Of a DNA stretch of 64,000 nucleotides, positions 34,430-43,502 are shown in pieces (within the stretch, counting starts at the first letter, position 1; each line of letters begins with the position of its first letter). The stretch spans positions 11,341-75,340 of the forward strand of contig JBBRAO010000012.1 in the NCBI GenBank assembly GCA_038206725.1, in the 5' to 3' direction. Origin of the DNA: JBAXXL01 sp038206725. Its GTDB lineage: Bacteria; Bacteroidota; Ignavibacteria; Kapaibacteriales; UBA2268. Under the pieces are notes generated by a model, which saw only the letters and a list, made by a program, of their open reading frames with translations, was not told the origin of the DNA and did no database searches. A program made the position numbers and the translations under genes.

Positions 34430-36091
34430 ATGCTGAAAATTGAAGACATAAATTTTATTGTAGTGGATGTCGAAACTACCGGCTCCAATAATAGAGCTGA
34501 TAAAATAATAGACATAGCTTGCGTTATTGTTCGCAACTTCGAAGTTGTGGACGAGTATTCGTCGTTGGTCAATCCTCAACGCGACATCCCCCCAATGATA
34601 ACCGACATTACTGGAATACATCCGTGGATGGTTACTTCTGCGCCAAAAATGAAGTATGTTGTACCTTTTGTGAAGGAATTTATAGACATACCCAATGCTG
34701 TTTTTACAGCACATTTTGCTAAATTTGATTATTACTTCGTTCGTGAAGCTTTCATAAACGCGTCAGTTACACCGTTCAATATTCCTATGTTAGATACCCT
34801 AAAATTAGCGCAAAAGATACTACCGGATGAACGAAAGAAAAACGTCGGTTCACTCGCCAATTATTTCGGCGTACCGATGATGAATCGTCACCGCGCTTTG
34901 GGTGACGCGAAAGCAACCGCCTATACATTGATTGAATTCCTAAAAATCCTGAAAGAAGAATATATGATCGAGGATTTGGACGAGTTGATGGCATTCCAAA
35001 ACAATGTAACTTATGTTTCGAAATCCAGAAAAGAAAAAGCCGAACTACTGCGCTACGTTATTGAGCAATTGCCCCAATTACCCGGAATATATAAATTTCA
35101 AGATATATCGGGAAGAATAGTTTACATCGGCAAAGCCAAGGATATTCGCAAACGTGTAAACTCGTATTTCCAAAATTCAAGGGTGCATAGCAAAAAAATA
35201 GCTAAGCTCGTCAGCGTGGTTAATAATATTGACCATAGCAAAACTCTTTCAGAGCTTTCGGCTTTGATAATGGAAAACAATCTAATTAAATCCCTAAATC
35301 CCGAATATAATACAGCTCAAAAAAAACCAAAATTGTTTCCGTTTATCCAGATTACGAACGAAGACTTCCCACAGGTTACAAAGACAAATCAAATTGAAAA
35401 CGACGGTAGTTATTATATTGGTCCGTTTAGCAATACTTATGTATTGGATTATTTCCTGCATATATTGGGAAAGAAATTCTATTTTCGGAAATGCTCCGGT
35501 GTGCTGAGCCCTAATTTGGGTTGTATGAATTATCAGATTAAAAGATGCCAAAGCCCTTGCTCGGGTCTAATAAGCAAAGAAGAATACAAAATTGAAATCG
35601 AAAATCTAAAAAAATATATATTCGAATCTGCTTTCGCCGACTTTGAAAAATCGGCTCAAAGCTTCGAGAACCGCAAAGAAACCGATCTTAAGATGTTAAT
35701 CGTACGTTTGCTCGGTGATTTGAAACGATTGAAATCCAATCCAAAACCTGCTATATATGACCAAAATTATATAGCCATTTACAAAAATGGAAATATCGAA
35801 TTAGTAATTTTAATAAAGAATGGTCTATTAGCTCAAGAGTTTTTTATTGACGGCGAAATTTCAAAAAGTAAATTAATTAAAACGCTCGGCAAACTATATT
35901 ACGGCTCTAATTCGTCTAAAGATAAGTACTCGAGAGAAGAAGTCGAAGAGCATATAATTATAAACAATTGGTTTAGAGCCAATAAAAGTAATATAACTAT
36001 TTTAGAATTACCGAAGAAAGAAAATTTGAATGAATTTGTAGATCATAATTTTAATTTAACAGAAAGTTTATTTAATCAAGAGGTGGTGTAA
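34430..36091 (+). CDS. DnaQ exonuclease fused to GIY-YIG (UvrC/Cho-like) nuclease
   Basis: 553-aa fusion of two nucleases. Residues ~7-175 are a DEDDh 3'-5' exonuclease: VVDVETTGS (D13, E15), AHFAKFDYYF (~94-103) and HRALGDAKATA (~157-167). Residues ~218-310 are a GIY-YIG domain: LPGIYKF, VYIGKAKDIRKRVNSYF and the catalytic-type Glu in ALIMENNLIKSLNPEYN. A UvrC-like Cys cluster follows (CSGVLSPNLGCMNYQIKRCQSPC). The layout matches bacterial DnaQ-UvrC-N fusions, predicted to act in DNA repair. Its stop overlaps the start of the subtilase gene by one base (TAATG), so the two are co-expressed. Confidence 0.9.
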   Translation: MLKIEDINFIVVDVETTGSNNRADKIIDIACVIVRNFEVVDEYSSLVNPQRDIPPMITDITGIHPWMVTSAPKMKYVVPFVKEFIDIPNAVFTAHFAKFDYYFVREAFINASVTPFNIPMLDTLKLAQKILPDERKKNVGSLANYFGVPMMNRHRALGDAKATAYTLIEFLKILKEEYMIEDLDELMAFQNNVTYVSKSRKEKAELLRYVIEQLPQLPGIYKFQDISGRIVYIGKAKDIRKRVNSYFQNSRVHSKKIAKLVSVVNNIDHSKTLSELSALIMENNLIKSLNPEYNTAQKKPKLFPFIQITNEDFPQVTKTNQIENDGSYYIGPFSNTYVLDYFLHILGKKFYFRKCSGVLSPNLGCMNYQIKRCQSPCSGLISKEEYKIEIENLKKYIFESAFADFEKSAQSFENRKETDLKMLIVRLLGDLKRLKSNPKPAIYDQNYIAIYKNGNIELVILIKNGLLAQEFFIDGEISKSKLIKTLGKLYYGSNSSKDKYSREEVEEHIIINNWFRANKSNITILELPKKENLNEFVDHNFNLTESLFNQEVV

Positions 36092-38982
36092 TGAAATTAA
36101 TAAGTTTTACCTTACTTATAATCCTTTTATCTATTAATTCCTTATTTGCCGGAATTAATGCAAGAAATGTAATTAGCTCGGAGCACAATCCGAATACAAA
36201 AATGTTAGCGAAAACCTTAATCATTCGTTACAAAGCCAAAAAAAATGATGAAGCACTATTATCCTTCTCCGCGGCTGATGCTTATCGCGTAGTTGCCGAG
36301 ATTTTTCCGTCGAATCTATCTATAAAAAATAATAGAAATTTAATGGAAAAAGCAATTGCGCGGAAATTGGATATTCAAGCAATTTTAAAAGCTGAAGAAC
36401 CACTTCTAAGAACTTATGTAATCGAATATAAATCCGATTTATCACCAGAAAAATATGCTAAATCAATTCTCAGAAAAAATACCGATATAGAATTAGCTGA
36501 ACCATTTTATGTCCCTACTCTTCAATCTTACACTCCAAACGATCAATTTATAGGCATCCAATCGCATCTTCCTGTAATCAAAGCCTTCGACGCTTGGGAA
36601 TTAGAAAAGGGGAATCCAAATGTTATTATTGGTATAAGTGATAATGGAGTCTATTATACTCACCCCGATTTAGAAAAATCAATTGCTTTAAATACTGGCG
36701 AAATCCCCGATAACGGAATAGATGACGATAATAATGGTTTTGTTGACGATTATTATGGTTTCAATTTGGGCTGGGAATTCAATGGTTTTGAAAAAGGTAA
36801 CCCATCCAATGACAAATATAACCACGGAACTAACGCAGCAGGTTTAGCGCAAGCTACCGCAGATAATCAAAAGGGCGTTGCCGGCGTGGGATTTGGTTGT
36901 TCAATATGCCCCATTAAAATAGACAGCGAAGGTGGGGAAGAAATTCCTTTTGCCTATTTGTCAATCATATATGCCGCTATTCGAGGTGTTAGTGTACTGA
37001 ATTTGAGTTGGGGTAGTGTACAACCATACTCCCATTTTGAAATGGATATCATAAATTACGCATTGGCTTATGACGTTGCAATAGTAGCCGCCGCAGGAAA
37101 TATAGCACCGGGTGAAACTTTTGCTTCCACATATTTCCCGGCCGCTTATCCCGGCGTTTTAGGCGTTGGCTACACTAATACAAACGATATTGTTGAACTG
37201 CAATCATCCACAGTCGGTTTATCTTGCGATATTTTTGCTCCCGGCAATTTATTTACAACCGATTTGAATGGTACATACACTACCAGCGGTCCGGGAACAT
37301 CGTTTACCGCCCCTGTAGTGTCCGGTGCTGTTGCATTGGTAAGAAGCCATTTCCCTAATTTAAAAGCGGAGCAGGCTATGGAAGTAGTTCGTCAAAACGC
37401 TGACGATATTTCAGAAAATAATACAAATATAAGCATTAGATATCTTATTCCCGGGCGTTTGAATTTATATAAAGCAATCACAGCGGATCCGTTTTCCAAA
37501 CCCGGTATTAAATTAATCAAAGCAGAAACCTTCGATACAAAGGGTGGTGCAAAAGTTCGATTTTTAAAAGGCGATACCGTCGTTTTTAAATTAAAAGTAA
37601 AAAACATACTCGGCGCGGCAAACAATTTGAATTTCACGCTTTCGGAAGCATATACCGTTGTGAATAACAGCATCGAAATAATAAAGCCTTCCGTTGCGAA
37701 TATCAATGTTACTGCTGACCACGAATTTGAAATCGCGGAATTCAAATTAATTGTCAAAGCAAATATTCAGCATAATATTATAATGCGTGTTGACATCGCC
37801 GGTGAAAATGATTATAAAGATTTCTTCAAGTTCCAATTCTTGCCGGCTCGCTATTATACTGATTTCCAAAACGATCAATTAGAGTTTTCGATGGCAGATA
37901 ACGGTGAGTTTGGTTTCTATTCCGATTTGAAGGAAAACAGCGGCTTAGGATTCGCATATTATCGTAATTCAAGCAATCAATTATATAAAAAAGGTAGTGG
38001 GCTAATAGCTACTGCCGGAACAACGAAAACCGCTTATGCTTATAACGACGATTTTACCGCCATCAAAGGTTTCACCGGTAGTGATTACAATACCGGAATC
38101 GTTCAATCTCCTTATGGACCTGCCCAAAATCAAATGGGTTTGGAAATAACGCAAAAAGCGGGTTTCCTATCGCAAAACTCAAAATCAGCAAAAATAGAAG
38201 TTGAAATGAAGAACATAAACGAAACAAACTTGACCGATGTCGCGGTTGGTTATTTCCTTGATTTCGATTTATACGATTTATACGAAAACAATAGTACAAC
38301 ACCATTTCCAAAAGGCGTACCTGAAGATTTAAAGAACATTGCCACAGCGCAGATATTACGCACAACCGTAAAACCACAGCCTCCTTTCAACAAAGATATG
38401 GCGGAATATCCGGTTTTCGGTGTGGCTTCCATAAGCACCGAAGCAGGCGTCCACCCTCAATCGGCTGGTTTAAATGCTTCAATTTCGGCGGATTTATCGT
38501 ATGCCGATATTAACAAAGCATTGACAAGCGGTACCTCGTGGCAAGTCGGCGGCTTTGGCGATATAAGCGTAGTCATCGGTATGGGCTTCGAAGGCGATAT
38601 GGCACCTCAGCAAGTAAAGAAATGCGCATTTTGTATTGCGGTTGGCAAAGATGAGGACGATTTGGCGAATGAATTACAGCTTTGCTTGAAGAATCAAGTT
38701 CCTGTTAAGGATTATTCGGATAATAAATTTATCAGCATTAGCCCTAATCCTGTTTCGAACTATATCCAATTGCAAGCAAAATCCCCTCAGTCATATTCTG
38801 CAAACATCAAAGTTTATGATATATTCGGCAAACCTGTTTTAGTAAGAGACCTAATACTTACCGACAATGGATATTTCAATCAACGGATTGATGTCAGCGG
38901 ATTATCAATCGGCAGCTATATTGTTTATATTGAATTTAATAATTCAGATTTTATTTATTCAAAATTTATTAAAGTGGAGTAG
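36091..38982 (+). CDS. Secreted subtilisin-like (S8) serine protease with T9SS CTD
   Basis: 963-aa exported protease. The signal peptide (1-~20) is followed by a propeptide and an S8 catalytic domain with Asp184 (GISDNGV, with DNG instead of the usual DTG/DSG), His245 (NHGTNAAG) and Ser404 (GPGTSFTAPVVSG), so the triad is intact. DDDNNGFVDD at 211-220 looks like a Ca2+ loop. The last ~80 residues are a type-A CTD (ISISPNPVSNYIQL ... IGSYIVYIEF) without palindromic inserts. It is translationally coupled to the DNA-repair fusion and lies two bases before the M15 peptidase gene. Confidence 0.88.
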   Translation: MKLISFTLLIILLSINSLFAGINARNVISSEHNPNTKMLAKTLIIRYKAKKNDEALLSFSAADAYRVVAEIFPSNLSIKNNRNLMEKAIARKLDIQAILKAEEPLLRTYVIEYKSDLSPEKYAKSILRKNTDIELAEPFYVPTLQSYTPNDQFIGIQSHLPVIKAFDAWELEKGNPNVIIGISDNGVYYTHPDLEKSIALNTGEIPDNGIDDDNNGFVDDYYGFNLGWEFNGFEKGNPSNDKYNHGTNAAGLAQATADNQKGVAGVGFGCSICPIKIDSEGGEEIPFAYLSIIYAAIRGVSVLNLSWGSVQPYSHFEMDIINYALAYDVAIVAAAGNIAPGETFASTYFPAAYPGVLGVGYTNTNDIVELQSSTVGLSCDIFAPGNLFTTDLNGTYTTSGPGTSFTAPVVSGAVALVRSHFPNLKAEQAMEVVRQNADDISENNTNISIRYLIPGRLNLYKAITADPFSKPGIKLIKAETFDTKGGAKVRFLKGDTVVFKLKVKNILGAANNLNFTLSEAYTVVNNSIEIIKPSVANINVTADHEFEIAEFKLIVKANIQHNIIMRVDIAGENDYKDFFKFQFLPARYYTDFQNDQLEFSMADNGEFGFYSDLKENSGLGFAYYRNSSNQLYKKGSGLIATAGTTKTAYAYNDDFTAIKGFTGSDYNTGIVQSPYGPAQNQMGLEITQKAGFLSQNSKSAKIEVEMKNINETNLTDVAVGYFLDFDLYDLYENNSTTPFPKGVPEDLKNIATAQILRTTVKPQPPFNKDMAEYPVFGVASISTEAGVHPQSAGLNASISADLSYADINKALTSGTSWQVGGFGDISVVIGMGFEGDMAPQQVKKCAFCIAVGKDEDDLANELQLCLKNQVPVKDYSDNKFISISPNPVSNYIQLQAKSPQSYSANIKVYDIFGKPVLVRDLILTDNGYFNQRIDVSGLSIGSYIVYIEFNNSDFIYSKFIKVE

Positions 38983-38984
38983 AA

Positions 38985-39590
38985 ATGAAAACATTTTTAA
39001 GCCTGTGTTTAGTTCTTATCGCGGTATCATTAAATTTATTTGCTGAGCAACCAATAGTTGATAGCGATATGACTATGGAAGAAGCACTAAATGGTACAGC
39101 CGCACCTGCGGAAATTATAGAAAAGTTAGAACTTATTACTGTTGAATATTACTCGTTCGATAATAAACTTCACAGCGGACAACTAATTATGCACCGCTCT
39201 CTTGTCAGTGATATAATTCAGTTATTCGATTTGATGAAGGAAGATAAATTTCCGATTGCCAAGTGTATCCCAATTGTAAAATACGATTGGTCCGACTCGG
39301 CTTCGATGGCTGATAATAATACAAGCGGATTTAATTACCGATTCGTCGCCGGTACCAAAAACTTGTCAAACCACGCAAAAGGTATGGCTATAGATATTAA
39401 TCCCGTTCAAAATCCTGCTGTTTACAATAATGGTAATATCAGCCCACAGGGTGCTAAATATAATACCAAAGCAAGAGGAACAATATTGGACGATTCTGAA
39501 TATACCAAGTTTTTAGTCGGGAAACAATGGCGCTGGGGTGGAGTTTGGACAAGCGTGAAAGATTATCAACATTTCGATAAACCATTATAA
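38985..39590 (+). CDS. M15-family peptidase (D-Ala-D-Ala carboxypeptidase-like)
   Basis: 201-aa exported zinc peptidase of the Peptidase_M15_4 type, acting on peptidoglycan cross-links. It has a signal peptide (MKTFLSLCLVLIAVSLNLFA). The zinc motif is NHAKGMAIDINP (His and Asp seven residues apart, ~126-137), and the C-terminal zinc His lies in KDYQHFDKPL. It starts two bases after the subtilase stop codon, so the two are in one operon, followed by an FtsL-like gene. This suggests a cell-envelope theme. Confidence 0.88.
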   Translation: MKTFLSLCLVLIAVSLNLFAEQPIVDSDMTMEEALNGTAAPAEIIEKLELITVEYYSFDNKLHSGQLIMHRSLVSDIIQLFDLMKEDKFPIAKCIPIVKYDWSDSASMADNNTSGFNYRFVAGTKNLSNHAKGMAIDINPVQNPAVYNNGNISPQGAKYNTKARGTILDDSEYTKFLVGKQWRWGGVWTSVKDYQHFDKPL

Positions 39591-39606
39591 TTTTGTTGGG
39601 GGACAA

Positions 39607-39888
39607 ATGAAAATTACTGAATGGACAACCGTAAACCGCTGGCGTATATTAGGCTTAATCACAGTCTTTGCAGGATTCCTTGTGATTAATATTTTTGCAG
39701 TTCAGCGCGTAAGAGCCCTGATGGATAAAAACCGCAAATTGGAACATAAATTGGAAATGCAGCAGTTTATGAATCAGGGACTTCGCTATCGCATTACATC
39801 TTTGGAATCAGCCGAAAGAATAAATTGGATAGCGATGAATAAATTGGGTATGGTACCACCTCAAGAAGTGCCGAGGATTTTGAAATAG
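39607..39888 (+). CDS. FtsL/DivIC-like cell-division protein
   Basis: 93-aa bitopic membrane protein: short cytosolic N-terminus, one transmembrane helix (~14-33, ILGLITVFAGFLVINIFAV), a coiled coil (~34-70, LMDKNRKLEHKLEMQQ) and a C-terminal ERINWIAMNKLGMVPPQE motif. The last motif is the signature of FtsL/DivIC-type septum proteins. A GGGGG run (39598-39602) just upstream could serve as the ribosome site. Its stop overlaps the GTG start of the Nudix fusion. The usual dcw neighbours (mraW, ftsI) are not here, so the assignment rests on layout and motif. Confidence 0.7.
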   Translation: MKITEWTTVNRWRILGLITVFAGFLVINIFAVQRVRALMDKNRKLEHKLEMQQFMNQGLRYRITSLESAERINWIAMNKLGMVPPQEVPRILK

Positions 39889-40985
39889 TGAATCCATTGA
39901 CTACAAGCAAATCCGGAATTTTGAAACAACTCCTACCGGGTATAGTTCCACTATTGGTATATATTATAGCCGATGCGATTTTTGGTGAGTTATGGGGTAT
40001 GATTTTAGCCGCGGGATTGAGTATTGTTGAATTCGCTGTCATATACTTGAAAAGTAAAGTTGCCGATAAGTTCGTTCTTTTCGATTTGGCTTTGGTGGCG
40101 ATTTTTGGCGGAATATCAGTTATATCCAATAATCCGATTTTCTTCAAACTAAAACCCGCGATTATCGAATTGACATTAGCGGTATTTTTGGGTATTGCTT
40201 TGTTTGTCAACATTTCCATATTAATCAAGTTTTTCTACAGGTATTTCCCTACTATGAAGTTAAGCGAACTTCAAATGGAGCAAATGAAAAAAAGCATTAA
40301 ATGGTTATTTTGGATAATTTGCTTTCATATAGCCACGATAGTTTATTCTGCTTATTTTCTTCCGAAGGAAATATGGGCGTTTATAAGTAGTATAGGTTTA
40401 TATATCCTATTTGGTATTTGGTTTTTGTTTGAGATACTTAACAAAAAGAGAAAACAAAAAAAATACGGTAAACTATACGAAGGCGAAGAATGGTTCGATT
40501 TAGTGGATAATGATGGGAAAAAAATAGGCGAAGCACCGCGTTCGGTTTGCCATAGCCGCCCGGGATTAATGCACTCGGTTGTGCATCTGCATATATTCAG
40601 TCGTAACGGCGGATTATATTTACAACACCGAAACCTCGAACGATTAATCCAACCCGGAAAATGGGACTCTGCTGTGGGTGGTCACGTTACTCGCGGTGAG
40701 ACAATCCCAACCGCTTTATTTCGAGAATCCTTTGAAGAAGTTGGGCTTAAAAATTTCAAACCACAAGCGATATTCCGATATGTTTGGGAAACTGAAGTAG
40801 AAACCGAATTAGTGCATACGTTCGTTACGGTTTTAGATTTCGATCCGGTATTCGATAAAAGCGAAATGGATGACTTTAAACTTTGGAAAATCGCCGATAT
40901 TAAACGCAATCTCGGGAAAAATATATTCACACCCAATTTTGAACACGAATTCAAACTATTAGAAAAAACAATGAAAAGTGGTTAA
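39888..40985 (+). CDS. Membrane protein fused to Nudix hydrolase
   Basis: 365-aa protein from a GTG start that overlaps the preceding stop by one base. Residues 1-~185 hold about six hydrophobic helices resembling VC0807/septation-protein-A-type membrane proteins. Residues ~200-365 are a cytosolic Nudix domain. The Nudix box at ~264-287 keeps all consensus residues (GHVTRGETIPTALFRESFEE then VGL). The sequence before it (WFDLVDNDGKKIGEAPRSVC, HLHIFSRNGGLYLQHR) resembles the IPP-isomerase/YfcD branch. A membrane-tethered Nudix enzyme next to an FtsL-like gene suggests hydrolysis of a lipid-linked or envelope nucleotide intermediate; this is an inference. Confidence 0.8.
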   Translation: MNPLTTSKSGILKQLLPGIVPLLVYIIADAIFGELWGMILAAGLSIVEFAVIYLKSKVADKFVLFDLALVAIFGGISVISNNPIFFKLKPAIIELTLAVFLGIALFVNISILIKFFYRYFPTMKLSELQMEQMKKSIKWLFWIICFHIATIVYSAYFLPKEIWAFISSIGLYILFGIWFLFEILNKKRKQKKYGKLYEGEEWFDLVDNDGKKIGEAPRSVCHSRPGLMHSVVHLHIFSRNGGLYLQHRNLERLIQPGKWDSAVGGHVTRGETIPTALFRESFEEVGLKNFKPQAIFRYVWETEVETELVHTFVTVLDFDPVFDKSEMDDFKLWKIADIKRNLGKNIFTPNFEHEFKLLEKTMKSG

Positions 40986-41100
40986 TTGTCAATGGTTAAT
41001 GCGAGGAAGTACTCTGAACCAGGATTTATAGGATTTTAGTGATTTTTTCGTTATTTCCGCGGAAGCGGTAATCCATCCACAAGCTAAGAAGTAGCTTAAT

Positions 41101-41135
41101 ATCAATAGCCACGGGTGAAACCCGTGGTTATTGAT
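41101..41135. repeat. 35-bp palindrome with GAA loop
   Basis: ATCAATAGCCACGGGT-GAA-ACCCGTGGTTATTGAT. Another family of the mosaic, sharing the GAA loop of the 84-bp composite elements. Confidence 0.85.
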
Positions 41136-41311
41136 GATTTTCCAACAGCCCTGGAGGGGCTGAATAAGAATTGACCGAATCTCTACATTTTAACAAATTT
41201 TGAATTTTGGTTGCGATGAGGGGTTGGAGTCCATAAATCTTGAATTTAGCTGTTTTTTAAAATAATAAGTAGAATATTTAACAATATTGTTTTAAATAAG
41301 AATATTTTTAT

Positions 41312-41319
41312 TAGCTTTG
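41312..41319 (+). promoter_or_regulatory. Candidate -7 box TAGCTTTG
   Basis: TAnnTTTG match 43 bases before the small ORF at 41363. ATTG lies 22 rather than 19 bases upstream. Confidence 0.4.
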
Positions 41320-41362
41320 CATATTGTTTTTAAATGTTTTTTTTCAAATTAAAGGTGTAATT

Positions 41363-41527
41363 ATGTTCACTCACAAACAAGCCTATAGGTTAACACCTAT
41401 CCCAACGGGTGGATGTGGAATATCCGTTATTAATTGCAGTTCTACTGTTTTATACGATGGTAGAATATTGACTCTTACCCTTATGCCGTATCAAATATTT
41501 TGCGAGCCCCAATGCCAAGGGAATTAA
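41363..41527 (+). CDS. Small Cys-containing hypothetical protein
   Basis: 54 residues starting MFTHKQAYRLTPIPTGGCG and ending CEPQCQGN, with four Cys and no signal peptide. AAAGG lies about 8 bases before the ATG and a -7 box sits 43 bases upstream, so expression is plausible. It stops three bases before the next T9SS gene, suggesting co-transcription. I do not recognise it. It may be a real small protein or the tail of a decayed gene. Confidence 0.4.
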   Translation: MFTHKQAYRLTPIPTGGCGISVINCSSTVLYDGRILTLTLMPYQIFCEPQCQGN

Positions 41528-41529
41528 CT

Positions 41530-43014
41530 ATGAAATTAATATTATATTTTTTGGTTTTGCTATCTCTTCTTAATTTATCAGTCAAGCCGTTAGATGCTCA
41601 ACCTTATAAATTCATTTATGAGAAAAGCGTTTTAAATAATAATAGCAATTTTGGTTATTCTTTACCTATATTTTTGTGGTAATGATGATGGTTCTGTAAT
41701 AACTGTTGCTAATGGTGGTAGAGATTTAGCTTTGGCTCAGATATACAGGAATGGCGAGATTAAATGGAACAGACGAGTATTGTTATATGATGAATTTGAT
41801 CCACCAAGCACTTACAAATCAATAGACATCAACAACGTAATGTTTGATGGTTATTCAAATGTATTTACAGGTTATTATCGGGATATGGACTTATTCAAAC
41901 GGAACGTATTTTGCTATTTTGGAATAACCGGTGGAATTGTTCAACGATTTTCTTACGACACTACATATAAAAGTTTTCGAACGGGTTTTAATATAACGAG
42001 TTTTTTTGATATATTATATACACACCCAACTTTTGTTACTAACCGTTATGAATTGTTTACCAACGATTCAGTAGATTATTACTATAAATACTATATGATG
42101 CGTTATGACTTTTCAGGAAAAATCGAGAATTCTGTTTTAATAGATACTATTAATGCAAAAGTTTTACCAAGCGGTATGAACTTACATTTTAGATACAATA
42201 CTATTTTAAACTTAAACTTTTATAATGAATCAGCTTTAGGAATACCAAAGATGAAACTTAAAATCAATTATCTGAATGATAATATCAAGTTGCTCAAAAC
42301 AATAATAATTCCCTTTGATGAATTCCCTGATGACTTTACCTTTAATTCAATAACCTATATTCAAAGCCCCGATACAGCCGTGTTAAGGTTCTATACTACA
42401 TCACAATCTCCGAATAAACTGATGATGTTTTTAGAAATTAATCCTCTAACAAAATCAATTAAATGGAAGAGTTTCGAATATTATAAAACTTTTAGATTAG
42501 TAAAATGTCTTTATGATAAAGATAAAAACATCATTCTCGCCGGTATGTGCGACCGTAATCCCGCTTGGGAAAACGGACCACGGCAATTTGCAATATTTAA
42601 GTTTGATACTTTGTTTAATCTTAAAGATAGTTTAATTTGGGAACGTGGTGAAAACAGTTTTATGCAAGGATTTGATAAGTTCGGCGAAGACGAATTTATA
42701 ATAACCGGTTATTATATTGATAAGGATAATTATAACTATGGTTACACAGCACGGCTAAATTCCAACCCGAGCGGAATCAATGAAATTACTGAAGATGGTA
42801 TCAGTTTTAGGCAATACGATGAACAATTATCTATTGAAAGCAATTCTCAGGGTTTGGATATTCAAATATTCGACGTTTTGGGAAAAGTATGTTTCGCCAA
42901 AAAATGCGATGAGCAATCAACATTTATTGACTTAGCAAGCATTCCAAAGGGTTTATTTATAGTCAGTGTTCGTTCCGGTACTCCGGCGAAAGTATTTAAG
43001 TTAATGAATTGATA
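41530..43014 (+). pseudogene. Secreted T9SS CTD protein, frameshifted near the N-terminus
   Basis: Frame 1 from 41530 gives a signal peptide (MKLILYFLVLLSLLNLSVKP... DAQ) and stops at TAA after FGYSLPIFLW. The other frame carries on as FCGNDDGSVITVANGG... to the stop at 43012. Removing one T from TTTTT at 41671-41675 joins them (PIFCGNDDGSV), restoring a ~494-aa protein with propeller-like strands. It ends with a type-A CTD-like domain (LDIQIFDVLGKVCFAKK ... IPKGLFIVSVRSG). It is either a recent null allele or a homopolymer sequencing error. Confidence 0.75.
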
Positions 43015-43077
43015 TGTTTAAATTAATGAATGTTCAAATTAAGCCCGACAGATAATTTGTGTAGGCCTTTTTTTTAC

Positions 43078-43108
43078 CTCATCGGATGGTCGCCGGTTAT
43101 CGGATGAG
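43078..43108. repeat. CATCCGATGAC-family palindrome, degraded
   Basis: CTCATCGGATGGTCGCCGGT then TATCGGATGAG. Arms are imperfect relative to 47465-47493. It lies about 65 bases after a T9SS gene stop codon. Confidence 0.7.
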
Positions 43109-43443
43109 TGGGCAAAAGAAACGTTACCAAGCAGGATTTTGGTAACGAGTTGAATTCGGGGGACGGATTTTGGTAACGAGTTTTTGCATTTGTGTTAGGA
43201 GCGAAGTCTTGTAGTCTTGCACTTACAGCGTAATCCGCAAAGGAAGAAAGAAGTAACACAGAGACACACGGAGAAGGCACAGAGGAGTAAAATTATAATT
43301 GTTCAATTTAAGAACAAACACAAGTGTCTAATCAACTCGATTATAAATGATATAGTGGAATGTATGCCCTCGAGAGTTTATCAGTTTTCGCGTTTTGAGA
43401 CAGCTCATTTGTTTTGTTGAATGATTATGTAACAAAAATTTAG

Positions 43444-43451
43444 TAAATTTG
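43444..43451 (+). promoter_or_regulatory. Candidate -7 box TAAATTTG
   Basis: TAnnTTTG match 51 bases before the start at 43503. TTG lies 24 bases upstream, so the -33 is not well placed. Confidence 0.4.
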
Positions 43452-43502
43452 CTATTAAACATATATAGAATATGAAAATTAATAAATATTAACAATAAAA
43501 AT

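Larger units (their letters stand above)
40986..41362. repeat. Intergenic region with long palindrome
   Basis: No gene. A 35-base palindrome at 41101-41135 has 16-base arms (one G-T pair) around GAA, and CAGCCC-TGGAG-GGGCTG lies at 41146-41162. A CGCGGAAGCGGTAATCCATC phrase near 41052 resembles the one at 140-160. A -7 box lies at 41312-41319. Confidence 0.65.
43015..43502. repeat. Intergenic palindrome mosaic
   Basis: No gene. It contains a degraded CATCCGATGAC palindrome (43078-43108), a degraded CGTTACCAAGC palindrome (43122-43147) followed by a second half copy (ATTTTGGTAACGAG near 43168-43181), and a -7 box at 43444-43451. Confidence 0.65.
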
